A stretch of 64,000 nucleotides of DNA from Simiduia curdlanivorans (lineage in GTDB: Bacteria; Pseudomonadota; Gammaproteobacteria; Pseudomonadales; Cellvibrionaceae), in contig NZ_JAUFQG010000006.1 of assembly GCF_030409605.1 (NCBI RefSeq), positions 1,178,001 through 1,242,000 of the forward strand, written 5' to 3'. Shown here piece by piece: positions 52,320 through 60,871 of this stretch. The translations under genes and the position numbers were made by a program. A model generated the notes under the pieces. The model made no database searches, was not told the DNA's origin, and worked only from the letters and a program-made list of their open reading frames with translations. How positions within the stretch are numbered: position 1 is the first letter of the stretch; every line of letters starts with the position of its first letter.

Positions 52320-52471
52320 GCACAAGCTACAAGGCGGGGGGACTGGTCCGACACTTCGGCCCCCTACAAGCCACAAGCCACAAGCCACAAGCCACAAGCC
52401 ACAAGCCACAAGCCACAAGCCACAAGCCACAAGCCACAAGCCACAAGCCACAAGCCACAAGCCACAAGCCA
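52320..52471. repeat. Hairpin module followed by 15 perfect CAAGCCA heptamers
   Basis: The module GGCGGGGGGACTGG/TCCGACACTTCGGCCCCC precedes an unbroken array: exactly 105 bases (52367-52471) of CAAGCCA repeated 15 times. This is the longest and cleanest array in the window; its perfect state suggests recent expansion. It lies between two glutathione-transferase genes. Confidence 0.95.
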
Positions 52472-52541
52472 ATATCTTGCGCGGCTATGGGGCTAGGAAC
52501 AAGCTTGATTACCGCTAGTACAATACCTTTAGCAACTACTT

Positions 52542-53402
52542 TTATTGCGCGCTGAGAATTGCATCGATATCCGCCGCGCTATGTCGCTCGGCCAATTGAC
52601 GCGATTCGTCGCCCCACACTTTATTGACGAGCTTCGCGCGCTTAACCGCGGGGCGCGCTCTCATTTCCTCTGCCCAACGACTTACATGTTGATATTCATG
52701 CACTGAGAGAAACTCACCAGCCTCATACAAACCACCTTGCACCAACGCGCCATACCAAGGGTAGATGGCCATATCGGCAATGGTGTAGTCAGCACCGGCA
52801 ATAAAGTCGCGCTCAGCCAATTGCTTATCTAACACATCGAGTTGGCGCTTCACTTCCATGGCAAAGCGGTTAATAGGGTATTCGAATTTTTCCGGCGCGT
52901 AGGCATAAAAATGCCCGAAGCCACCGCCTAAATAGGGGCCTGCACCCATTTGCCAAAACAGCCAGTTGAGCACTTCTGCTTTTGCACTTGGCTCGGTCGG
53001 TAGAAACGCATCAAATTTTTCCGCCAAATACATCAATATTGAGCCGGACTCAAACACACGGGTTGGCGTTTCGGTGCTGTGATCCATCAAAGCCGGAATT
53101 TTTGAATTGGGATTAGCGCTAACAAAACCGGAGGTAAATTGTTCACCTTCGCCGATATGCACCAACCAAGCGTCGTACTCGGCATCTTTAATACCCATGG
53201 CCAACAGCTCTTCCAGCATGATAGTGACTTTCACGCCATTGGGCGTTGCCATAGAGTAGAGCTGCAAGGAATGCTTACCAACGGGTAAGGGCTTATCTTG
53301 CGTGGCACCAGAAATTGGGCGATTAATATTGGCGAACCTGCCGCCACTCTCCTGATCCCAGGTCCAGACTTTCGGTGGTGTATAAGTAGTAGATTGACTC
53401 AC
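52542..53402 (-). CDS. yghU: Glutathione S-transferase YghU-like
   Basis: 286 residues from a GTG at 53402 that has AGAGGG five bases upstream; an earlier GTG at 53444 has no ribosome site. The sequence follows E. coli YghU: PPKVWTWDQESGGRFANINR, LPVGKHSLQLYSMATPNGVK, VTIMLEELLAMGIKDAEYD, AWLVHIGEGEQFTSGFV, NPNSKIPALMDHS, GFGHFYAYAPEKFEYPINRF. YghU is a glutathione-dependent disulfide-bond reductase/peroxidase that binds two glutathiones. Role in redox stress. No operon partner besides the heptamer repeat downstream. Confidence 0.95.
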   Translation of the reverse strand: MSQSTTYTPPKVWTWDQESGGRFANINRPISGATQDKPLPVGKHSLQLYSMATPNGVKVTIMLEELLAMGIKDAEYDAWLVHIGEGEQFTSGFVSANPNSKIPALMDHSTETPTRVFESGSILMYLAEKFDAFLPTEPSAKAEVLNWLFWQMGAGPYLGGGFGHFYAYAPEKFEYPINRFAMEVKRQLDVLDKQLAERDFIAGADYTIADMAIYPWYGALVQGGLYEAGEFLSVHEYQHVSRWAEEMRARPAVKRAKLVNKVWGDESRQLAERHSAADIDAILSAQ

Positions 53403-53603
53403 GCTTACCCTCTCGCCAGTTGCATTGACTAAATCGAAGAACACTTAGAGCTCATGCAAAGCACTTTGTTACTCTTGCGAGCCGCTAATTGAAGAAATAT
53501 GCCGAAGCGTATCACAAATAATCCCCTTGGCTTGATGAGATCCACTAACCTAGTTTGAACGTACCTAAACTATCCTATCGCCGCTAACTTAAAGCAGGCC
53601 AAC

Positions 53604-54539
53604 ATGCATATTCTTATAACCGGCGCCACAGGCTTTATTGGCACTCAATATATACTGCGCCACAGCCACCATCGCTTTACCCTGTTGAGCCGTCAGCCGA
53701 AAAAGGCCCAGCAAACATTGGCTGCTTACCCTAAGGGCACGAGCAAAATACGCGTTATCCAGAACTTGGCTGAGTTGCCCACGCTGGATGGCATTGATGC
53801 GATTCTCAATTTAGCGGGTGAAGCCATTGCCGATAGACGTTGGACAGTAAAGCAAAAAGCCGAAATTTGTAATAGCCGTTGGCAGCTGACCCAGCAACTT
53901 GTAGACCTGATAAAGCAAAGTAAGCTACCGCCAAAGGTCTTTTTAAGCGGCTCTGCCATTGGTTATTACGGCGATGCCGGCAGCGAGCAAATGACTGAAA
54001 ACACCAAGCCAGCCATGGTAACTGCAGCATCGCCAGACTTTGCCCAAACCCTATGTCAGCGTTGGGAGGATATCGCCCTTAGTGCGCAAGATCACTGCCG
54101 CGTTGTGCTGTTACGCACCGGTATTGTTCTAGGAAAAGAGGCTGGTGCTTTAGCGAAAATGTTAACGCCTTTTAAGCTTGGCTTGGGCGGCAAAATAGCC
54201 TCGGGTAAACAAATGATGTCGTGGATACACCAGCGCGACGCGGTCAATGCCATAGAGTTTCTTTTACATCAAACAACGGCAAGCGGCCCGTTTAATATAA
54301 CGGCGCCAAAACCCGTAACCAACGAGGTATTTACGCAATCTCTCGCTCGGGCTTTAGGCAAGAAAGCCTTGATACCTGTTCCCGGCGCGCTATTAAAATT
54401 ACTCATGGGCGAATCTGCGTCGCTGCTACTAGCTAGCCAACAGGTATACCCAGAAAAACTGCTACAGAGCGGCTTTAGGTTTGAATTTACCGATTTAGCG
54501 CCGGCCCTTAAAGCGCTGATTAGTGACAAAGACGTCTAG
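53604..54539 (+). CDS. TIGR01777 family epimerase/SDR-like protein (YfcH-type)
   Basis: 311 residues. NAD(P)-binding start HILITGATGFIGTQYI, ILNLAGEAIADRRWTVKQKA and ICNSRWQLTQQLVDLI, YYGDAGSEQMTE, CQRWEDIALSAQ, RTGIVLGKEAGAL, GLGGKIASGKQMMSWIHQRD and FNITAPKPVTNEVF: the strongest YfcH/TIGR01777 pattern. Extended SDR fold; a role in cell-division-linked phospholipid or quinone processes is only suggested in other species, so no reaction is assigned here. Confidence 0.92.
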   Translation: MHILITGATGFIGTQYILRHSHHRFTLLSRQPKKAQQTLAAYPKGTSKIRVIQNLAELPTLDGIDAILNLAGEAIADRRWTVKQKAEICNSRWQLTQQLVDLIKQSKLPPKVFLSGSAIGYYGDAGSEQMTENTKPAMVTAASPDFAQTLCQRWEDIALSAQDHCRVVLLRTGIVLGKEAGALAKMLTPFKLGLGGKIASGKQMMSWIHQRDAVNAIEFLLHQTTASGPFNITAPKPVTNEVFTQSLARALGKKALIPVPGALLKLLMGESASLLLASQQVYPEKLLQSGFRFEFTDLAPALKALISDKDV

Positions 54540-54665
54540 TTAGGCCATTTATAATCTACGCATTTTTAACGCCTATAATCTATTAATGCTTGAATCAATC
54601 GACCATGAAATGCGTGCCTAGCCTATCAAGCTAGGCTTAATGTTGTATTGTCCGGAGTTTATCCA

Positions 54666-54836
54666 ATGTTCAAAATCTTCAGACCAGACCCCGCTCGAAA
54701 ACTCAATCAACAATACCAGGCGCTGTTGCAGCAAGCCATGGAAGCCCAACGCTCAGGCAATATAAAGCTCTATTCAGAATTGACGGATAAAGCGGAAAAG
54801 ATAGGTGACGAACTAGAGAAATTGAAAAAAGAATAG
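54666..54836 (+). CDS. Small charged DUF6435/Lacal_2735-like protein
   Basis: 56 residues from the ATG at 54666, eight bases after CCGGAG; the frame is open six codons further. Sequence MFKIFRPDPARKLNQQYQAL then KAEKIGDELEKL: short helical, highly charged, like the Lacal_2735 family found in marine bacteria. No function known. A perfect hairpin follows. Confidence 0.65.
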   Translation: MFKIFRPDPARKLNQQYQALLQQAMEAQRSGNIKLYSELTDKAEKIGDELEKLKKE

Positions 54837-54857
54837 AGGGTAACGTGATCTAGGTCT

Positions 54858-54887
54858 AACCCATGTCAGTTTTCACTGACATGGGTT
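54858..54887. terminator. Perfect 13-pair hairpin after the small gene
   Basis: AACCCATGTCAGT-TTTC-ACTGACATGGGTT has no mismatches. No U-run follows on the plus strand, so it may be a terminator variant or an IHF/REP-like element. Confidence 0.6.
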
Positions 54888-54897
54888 GGGGAGTGTA

Positions 54898-54975
54898 CCA
54901 AACTGCAAGGCCGGGGGCTGGCACGACCCTTCGGGTCTATATACGAGCTGCAAGCTGCAAGCTGCAAGCTGCAAG
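54898..54975. repeat. Intergenic repeat with four CTGCAAG heptamers
   Basis: CTGCAAGGCCGGGGGCTGG and GACCCTTCGGGTC (a perfect hairpin) are followed by four CTGCAAG units at 54948-54975. Divergent copy of the 14.1-kb module. Confidence 0.85.
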
Positions 54976-55008
54976 CCAGTTAGCCTGGCCAGTACAAGCT
55001 TAAAAAGC

Positions 55009-55929
55009 CTAGGAGGATTTTTTATTGCCCGCATAAAATTTCTGGATGCTGGAGAAATCTTTTTTGCCCTGATCTTCACCGGCCGAGTGCTTATGTAAAT
55101 TAAACAAGTTTCTCGCGGCGGCGCCCATGGGTATGGATGAACGGCTAGTTAAAGATGCCTCCATCGCCAAGCCCAAATCCTTTAACATCAGGTCTACCAT
55201 AAAGCCGCCCTGATAATCTTTCGAGGCAGGAACACCTTCCATCACACCAGGCACCGGATTGTACTTTTGCAAGCTCCAATTACAGCCCGAGCTTTTCAAC
55301 ATGATGTTCGACAGCACCGACGGGTCTAAACCGTTATCCATACCCAGCTGCAAAGCTTCGGCGGTGCCAGTCATATGAATGGCGAGCAGCATGTTGTTAC
55401 AAATTTTTGCCACCTGCCCGGCTCCTACATCGCCGGCACGAAAAATATTTGCGCCCATGGGTTGTAAAACGGTTTTGGCGGCCTCGAAACTCGATTCGAC
55501 ACCGCCCACCATAAACGCCAAGGTACCCGCTGCAGCGGCCGCTACGCCACCGGACACGGGTGCATCAACGAAGCGAATGCCGGCCTTTTCAGCGGCGGCA
55601 CCAACGCGGCGGGCGCTATCTGGCGCGATGGTGGAGCAATCTAAAATCAACGCTGTTTTCGGAATAACATTAAGTAAGGCCTCAGTACCATCGCTGCCGA
55701 TGTAAACACTTTCAACAATCGCGCCGTTCGGCAACATGCTCACCACATAATCGGCACCCACCACCGCTTCGGCGGCACTCGCGGCAATACGGCAACCCTC
55801 TTCCTTGGCATGGGCTTGCGCCGCTGGCGAAAGATCGAAAGCGCGCACCTCAAACCCGCCTTTAACAAGATTGGCAGCCATACCGCCGCCCATGTTACCT
55901 AAACCAATGAAAGCTACTTTCTGTGTCAT
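55009..55929 (-). CDS. mmsB: 3-hydroxyisobutyrate dehydrogenase
   Basis: 306 residues. NAD-binding start AFIGLGNMGGGMAANLVKGG, then LNVIPKTALILDCSTIAPD, the substrate loop FVDAPVSGGVAAAAAGTLAF, VGAGQVAKICNNMLLAIHM with the catalytic Lys, and GSSIPMGAAARNLF near the end. It oxidises 3-hydroxyisobutyrate to methylmalonate semialdehyde in valine catabolism. Last gene of the operon, 49 bases after the hydrolase gene. Confidence 0.96.
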   Translation of the reverse strand: MTQKVAFIGLGNMGGGMAANLVKGGFEVRAFDLSPAAQAHAKEEGCRIAASAAEAVVGADYVVSMLPNGAIVESVYIGSDGTEALLNVIPKTALILDCSTIAPDSARRVGAAAEKAGIRFVDAPVSGGVAAAAAGTLAFMVGGVESSFEAAKTVLQPMGANIFRAGDVGAGQVAKICNNMLLAIHMTGTAEALQLGMDNGLDPSVLSNIMLKSSGCNWSLQKYNPVPGVMEGVPASKDYQGGFMVDLMLKDLGLAMEASLTSRSSIPMGAAARNLFNLHKHSAGEDQGKKDFSSIQKFYAGNKKSS

Positions 55930-55978
55930 TGCCCTGCCCTTTGCACTGTCGTGAATATTAATTTATGGCGACTATTAT

Positions 55979-57085
55979 TTATAAATCGCGCAGCGGATTT
56001 TGCGGCCAAGGCGCTTGAAAAAATGGCGCTATAACGTCGTCCGTGACATCGCTGAGCTGCTTATATTGCCAGTTTGGTGCATGGTCTTTATCCACTAACA
56101 AGGCTCTAACGCCTTCGGCGAACTCGCTGTGTCGAACAATATTGGTGGCGAGTAAAATTTCTTTTTCAAACACCTCTTTTAAAGACAAGCCCTCGCATAA
56201 CTGCAGCTGGCGGAAAATCCACTTGACCGCCAAAGGTGAGCCACCGGCCAAGCCCGACTGGGCGCGCTGCAGCCACCTGTCTTCTGTTTCAAGTTCTGCA
56301 AACCGCTGGGCGATAAGGTTGACATCATCACCTTGGCATAGCTTATCAATCATCGTTTGATGGGTTTCGAGATTACCCGGCGGAATGTCCGCACTCGACT
56401 GCCGCTGAAAGTTTTCGAACAGCGCTGTCAGCTCCGTGCTGATCAGACTCGACGACCAATCCAGCGCTTGTAACTGTTCGAGTAACTCAGGCTTATGGCT
56501 CTGGCTAATCGCAAAATTAGCAATGCAGGCATAGAGGCTATCGGCACCATTGATAGACGCCGCACTCAAGGCCAAAAAGCGCCCGCAGTGGCCCGGCATG
56601 CGATTCAAAAAATAACTGCCGCCCACATCGGGAAACAAGGCAATGGTGACTTCGGGCATAGCGATGCGGGTTCTTTCCGTGGCGATGCGATGTGAGCAAC
56701 CGGCAAAAATACCCAGGCCACCACCCATCACGATACCGTGGCCCCAAACAATGGTTGGCTTGCCGTAGTTATGCAACAAATAATCTAACCGATATTCGCG
56801 AGCGAAAAATGTTTCGGCATAGTCACAGGGGCCGCCAGGGTTTTGCACCGATGACTGACGCAAGGCCTGCACATCGCCGCCGGCGCAAAAAGCTTTCTCA
56901 CCAGCCCCTTGAATAAACACCGCGGCAATCTTGGCATCGGTTTGCCAGTGCAACAGTTTTTCCAGCATCAACTCAACCATCTCGAGGGTGAGTGAATTCA
57001 AAGTCTTTTCGCTATTTAAGGTGATAACGCCAAGGGCATGACCATCTTGGGTTGCGATTTGTTCGAATAGGACTGGGCTTGTCAT
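55979..57085 (-). CDS. 3-hydroxyisobutyryl-CoA hydrolase
   Basis: 368 residues from the ATG at 57085, which overlaps the preceding gene's stop as TAATG; five codons upstream would also be open. Crotonase fold: NSLTLEMVELMLEKLL, AGEKAFCAGGDVQALR, GKPTIVWGHGIVMGGGLGIF, and MPEVTIALFPDVGGSYFLNR, the HIBCH-specific acyl-CoA hydrolase signature. Converts 3-hydroxyisobutyryl-CoA to 3-hydroxyisobutyrate, the step before MmsB. Translationally coupled to the hydratase gene. Confidence 0.94.
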   Translation of the reverse strand: MTSPVLFEQIATQDGHALGVITLNSEKTLNSLTLEMVELMLEKLLHWQTDAKIAAVFIQGAGEKAFCAGGDVQALRQSSVQNPGGPCDYAETFFAREYRLDYLLHNYGKPTIVWGHGIVMGGGLGIFAGCSHRIATERTRIAMPEVTIALFPDVGGSYFLNRMPGHCGRFLALSAASINGADSLYACIANFAISQSHKPELLEQLQALDWSSSLISTELTALFENFQRQSSADIPPGNLETHQTMIDKLCQGDDVNLIAQRFAELETEDRWLQRAQSGLAGGSPLAVKWIFRQLQLCEGLSLKEVFEKEILLATNIVRHSEFAEGVRALLVDKDHAPNWQYKQLSDVTDDVIAPFFQAPWPQNPLRDL

Positions 57086-57861
57086 TAGCTGTTTTTCCAC
57101 TCTGGTTTACGCTTTTCAACAAAAGCACTCACGCCTTCTTTTTGATCTTGGGTATCCCACAGTTTGACAAACAACTCCCGCTCTTTGGCAAATACCGAGT
57201 TAATATCGCCGCTACGGGCCTGCATAATTAACTCTTTACAGTAACGCACAGAGGTGGGCGACTGGCCTTCAACTTTGGCCGCTAATTCTAGCGCACGGGT
57301 CAGCACGGTACCGGTGGCAACCACTTCAGACACCAAGCCAATTTTTTCCGCTTGCGGCGCTTTAATGCGTTCACCCAAGAGGATCATGCGCTTGGCCCAA
57401 CCCTCGCCAATCAACCAAGACAGTTGCTGCGAACCCAGGCCACAGGGCAATAAACCAACCGACGCTTCCGGCAGCGCCATTTGCGCCTGCTCTTCACAAA
57501 TACGCACATCGCAAGACAGGGCCACTTCTAAACCGCCGCCCATGGCGAAACCGGTAATGGCAGCAATGGAAACGCCTTGGTAATCCGCCAACGCCTCAAA
57601 GGCGCAACCAAAGGCGGCCGAAAACTCGAACGACAAACCTTTGTCATCGTGATTAAAGCGGTTCAGATCGGCACCGGCGCTGAAGAATTTTTCGCTATCG
57701 CTGGTAATAATCAGCGAGTAGTTTTCCTTGTCGGCATTCAACTCGCCCACAATAGTCTTTAAATAATTCAGGCTCTCCGGCGTCCAGGTGTTAGCCGGCG
57801 GATTATTGAGGGTAATAATGGCCACATGGCCGCGCTTTTCTAATTTCAATAAATCACTCAT
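57085..57861 (-). CDS. Enoyl-CoA hydratase (methacrylyl-CoA type)
   Basis: 258 residues. Crotonase pattern VAIITLNNPPANTWTPESL, SAGADLNRFN, AAITGFAMGGGLEVALSCDVRI and MALPEASVGLLPCGLGSQQLSW. Context places it at methacrylyl-CoA hydration in valine breakdown. The two catalytic Glu equivalents are not certain by eye (GFAMGGGLE and ALPEASVG carry candidates). Follows the acyl-CoA dehydrogenase gene; overlaps the hydrolase gene. Confidence 0.92.
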   Translation of the reverse strand: MSDLLKLEKRGHVAIITLNNPPANTWTPESLNYLKTIVGELNADKENYSLIITSDSEKFFSAGADLNRFNHDDKGLSFEFSAAFGCAFEALADYQGVSIAAITGFAMGGGLEVALSCDVRICEEQAQMALPEASVGLLPCGLGSQQLSWLIGEGWAKRMILLGERIKAPQAEKIGLVSEVVATGTVLTRALELAAKVEGQSPTSVRYCKELIMQARSGDINSVFAKERELFVKLWDTQDQKEGVSAFVEKRKPEWKNS

Positions 57862-57905
57862 GTGAGATCCTTGTCATGTCTGATAGCGTTAAGTGCAGGC
57901 GCGAT

Positions 57906-59072
57906 TTAACGAATAATTTGCGTTGCGCCTTCTTCTAAAATACGGCGCGCGGTAATCACGCGCATCACTTCGTTGGTGCCCTCTAAAATCTGGTGCACAC
58001 GGGCATCGCGCATATAGCGCTCGATCGGGTATTCCTTAATATAGCCGTAGCCACCGTGTAACTGTAGCGCGTCGTTGCACACGTTAAAACCCACATCGGT
58101 GGCGAAGCGTTTCGCCATGGCGCAGTAAGTGGTTTTATCCGGGTCATCAATGTCAATTTTATTGGCCGCGAGGCGAATCATTTGCCGAGCAGCCACCAGC
58201 TCAGTCACCATATCCGCCAATTTAAACTGCAGCGCCTGAAACGCCGCTAAGGGCTTACCAAACTGCTTGCGCTCTTGCATGTAGGCTTGCGCTAAATTAA
58301 CACAAGCCTGAGCTGCACCCATGGAGCAGCTAGCGATGTTGATACGACCGCCGTCTAGACCCTTCATGGCAATCTTAAAACCCTCGCCCTCGGCGCCGAG
58401 CAAACACGCCGCGGGCACGTTGACATTTTCAAAACTAATAGCCCGTGTGGGCTGTGAATTCCAACCCATTTTGTCTTCATTTTTGCCGTAGCTAATACCG
58501 GCCAGGTCAGCAGGAATGGCGAAGGCAGAAATACCTTTGGCACCGTCTTCTTGTGAACCCGTGCGCGCCATCACCACCAACACATCGGTTTCGCCGGCGC
58601 CACTGATAAACATCTTGCTGCCGTTCAGTCGATAAACATCGCCGGCTTTCTTCGCCGTGGTGCGCAGCGAGCCGGCGTCACTGCCAGCGCCGGGTTCGGT
58701 TAAACAGTAAGACGCGAGCTTTTCACCGCTGGCAAGATCAGTGCTCCACTGTTCCTGAACCGAAGGCTGCCCCCAAGTGGCGATCATCCAGCTGGCCATG
58801 TTGTGAATGGAAATAAACGCCGCCGTTGACGTGCATCCCACGGCCAGCTCTTCCAAAATAATGGCTGTGTCTAGGCGCGATAAATCCATGCCGCCAACGC
58901 GCTCGGGGCAGTACATGGCCATGAAACCCAACTCGCCCGCCTTTTTAAACATGGCTTTGGGGAAGATTTTTTTCTCATCCCACTCGGCGGCGAAGGGTGC
59001 CATTTCGCCCGCGGCAAAACTGCGCGCCGCCGCTTGAAAGGCCAATTGATCTTCGTTGAGGGAAAAATCCAT
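57906..59072 (-). CDS. Acyl-CoA dehydrogenase (isobutyryl-CoA type)
   Basis: 388 residues. DFSLNEDQLAFQAAARSFA, YCLTEPGAGSDAGSLRTTA, EDKMGWNSQPTRAISFENV, YMQERKQFGKPLAAFQALQ, QLHGGYGYIKEYPIERYMR and the catalytic-base region VHQILEGTNEVMR with its Glu. FAD enzyme forming an enoyl-CoA. In this operon it most likely oxidises isobutyryl-CoA to methacrylyl-CoA. 45 bases before the hydratase gene. Confidence 0.95.
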   Translation of the reverse strand: MDFSLNEDQLAFQAAARSFAAGEMAPFAAEWDEKKIFPKAMFKKAGELGFMAMYCPERVGGMDLSRLDTAIILEELAVGCTSTAAFISIHNMASWMIATWGQPSVQEQWSTDLASGEKLASYCLTEPGAGSDAGSLRTTAKKAGDVYRLNGSKMFISGAGETDVLVVMARTGSQEDGAKGISAFAIPADLAGISYGKNEDKMGWNSQPTRAISFENVNVPAACLLGAEGEGFKIAMKGLDGGRINIASCSMGAAQACVNLAQAYMQERKQFGKPLAAFQALQFKLADMVTELVAARQMIRLAANKIDIDDPDKTTYCAMAKRFATDVGFNVCNDALQLHGGYGYIKEYPIERYMRDARVHQILEGTNEVMRVITARRILEEGATQIIR

Positions 59073-59147
59073 TGCTGTATTCCTAAAGTGTATTGCTAAA
59101 TTTTATGTCTCGGTTGCCATTCGAGATTATTGTCATTCTAGATTAAT

Positions 59148-59188
59148 GGCGCTCTGGGCTTACGGGCACAACGGGCAAGCCCAGCGCC
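59148..59188 (-). terminator. Strong hairpin between the aldehyde dehydrogenase and acyl-CoA dehydrogenase genes
   Basis: GGCGCT-GGGCTT pairs with AAGCCC-AG-AGCGCC around an inner GC-rich loop. No U-run follows. It sits inside the operon, so it may adjust transcript levels rather than end transcription. Confidence 0.4.
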
Positions 59189-59229
59189 AGCATTTGCCGG
59201 CGCTGCACGGTGCAATGCCAGTGGTGCGA

Positions 59230-60642
59230 TTAAAATTTATCCATCACTGTGCCGAACAACTGCTCGTCGCTGGGCACCACTTTGGTTTTCGCCAACGGCA
59301 TTGAAATCCAGGTGACGTTAATTAGATCTTGCCAGGTGATGTTGTTATTGGTGCCGTTACCACCCCAAGAGCCGCAACCGAGAGAAAAGGTTTGGCGCAT
59401 GCCATTCCACAGGTTACCGCTGTTGGAAGGCGCCTGAGGCTGGTTCACCATCACCCGCGAGGTTTTGGTTTCCATGCCAAACTTCATAATATTTTCCTGC
59501 GTGTGCGAATAGATACCACAGGAATGACCTTGGCCTTGGTAGGCCTGAATCTCATTGGTCAGCTTAATCGCCTCATCGATATTGGCGACTTTATAGAAGG
59601 CCATGGTGACCGACATTTTTTCACCGCTAAACGGATAATCGGCACCTGCACCAGTTTCCGGCACGATGAAGAAGCTTTTGCCCTCAGGCAAATCAAATCC
59701 CGCCATGCCGGCAATATTCGACGCCGGCTGAGCCACAATGCGCGTATTGATGTGGTCGTCTTCCCAAATCACTGCCTGCAACTTTTGCTTTTCCTCTTCA
59801 TTAACGACATAGCCGCCTTGCGCCTGCAACTGATCTAACAACTCGTCATAAACAGACGCCAATGCAATCACAGAGTTGTCGGAAGAACAGGACGCCGCTA
59901 AATCCAGCGTTTTAGAGATGCGGATTTTTTCTGCGGCATCGGCAATATCGGCCGAATCATCTACTGTGATAACCGCGTTACCGGCACCCACACCCAAAGC
60001 CGGTTTACCCGAGGAGTAAGCGGCTTTCACCATGGCGGGGCCACCGGTGGCCAGCACGCGATCACACTGGGCCATCAGCGCTTCGGTCAACTCCAAAGAT
60101 GGCACTTCAATGGCGATCACTAAATCTTCCGGCGCACCAAACTTTTTCAGTGCTTCGCGCATGATGTCGCAAATCATTTTATTGGTTTGCTTGGAGCGCG
60201 GGTGCGGCGCCAGAATAATAGAATTGCGCCCCTTCACCGCCGAAATAGCTTTAATCACCGGCGTGGCTTCTGGGTTAGTGCAAGGAATTAATGCACCAAC
60301 CACACCCATGGGCTTGGCAATTTTAATAATATTGCGCACCTTATCTTCTTCGATGATGCCAACGGATTTATCGTCGATAATATCCATCAAGGTCGCGCGG
60401 GTTTTGCGGGCAATTTTTAAAAACTTACCTTCATAGTTACCCAACTGGGTTTCATCGACGGTGAACTGGGCGATTTTTTCGGCAACACCCGGGCGGCACA
60501 CAGACCAAACCATGGCAGTGATCAATTCATTCACCTGCTCTTGGCTGTAGTGTTCTATTTGCGCCTGAGCAATTCTAGAGCGTTCAATTAAGCGGCTAAT
60601 GTCTGCTACTGCGGCCTGCTGTGCGGGAGTCTTGTCACTCAT
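59230..60642 (-). CDS. CoA-acylating aldehyde dehydrogenase (AdhE/EutE/SauS type)
   Basis: 470 residues. The sequence follows the AdhE N-terminal domain: DDKSVGIIEEDKVRNIIKIA, PMGVVGALIPCTNPEATPVI, SIILAPHPRSKQTNK, DRVLATGGPAMVKAAYSSGK, ALGVGAGNAVITVDDSADI and the Cys nucleophile in AASCSSDNSVI. This family makes acyl-CoA from aldehydes with NAD and CoA. MmsA, the usual methylmalonate-semialdehyde dehydrogenase, is not similar. First gene of the valine operon; it could perform the same acylating step on methylmalonate semialdehyde, or serve another aldehyde. Confidence 0.9.
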   Translation of the reverse strand: MSDKTPAQQAAVADISRLIERSRIAQAQIEHYSQEQVNELITAMVWSVCRPGVAEKIAQFTVDETQLGNYEGKFLKIARKTRATLMDIIDDKSVGIIEEDKVRNIIKIAKPMGVVGALIPCTNPEATPVIKAISAVKGRNSIILAPHPRSKQTNKMICDIMREALKKFGAPEDLVIAIEVPSLELTEALMAQCDRVLATGGPAMVKAAYSSGKPALGVGAGNAVITVDDSADIADAAEKIRISKTLDLAASCSSDNSVIALASVYDELLDQLQAQGGYVVNEEEKQKLQAVIWEDDHINTRIVAQPASNIAGMAGFDLPEGKSFFIVPETGAGADYPFSGEKMSVTMAFYKVANIDEAIKLTNEIQAYQGQGHSCGIYSHTQENIMKFGMETKTSRVMVNQPQAPSNSGNLWNGMRQTFSLGCGSWGGNGTNNNITWQDLINVTWISMPLAKTKVVPSDEQLFGTVMDKF

Positions 60643-60724
60643 GCTTGCGTCCTACCAATGGGGTTCAATGAACTTTATTGCGATACATTGCTGCTCGCGG
60701 TAAAGCGGATGCATCTATAGGAAC

Positions 60725-60752
60725 ATAGTAAAAAATAGGGGTAAATTGACAA
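60725..60752 (-). promoter_or_regulatory. Candidate promoter of the valine operon, with opposed regulator promoter
   Basis: On the minus strand TTGTCA (60747-60752) and TACTAT (60725-60730) are 16 bases apart. Overlapping on the plus strand, TTGACA at 60746-60751 may serve the regulator gene. The TTGACAATATTATCG segment could host the AraC-type activator. Match is moderate. Confidence 0.4.
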
Positions 60753-60871
60753 TATTATCGTACTGATGGACTATATTGCGGTCATTTAAGCCCTGCAGCC
60801 TCAAGGGAGCAGCCGCGCTGCAGCCACCGGGGCGCAATGACATCTTAGACCAACGTTGAGGACCATAAACC

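Noticed and set aside
52367..52471. CRISPR array
   Set aside because: The unit is a contiguous 7-base tandem repeat with no spacers and no cas genes.
54886..55098. Frame encoding CKLQAAS-type repeats
   Set aside because: It is the translation of the heptamer repeat, a well-known source of false genes.
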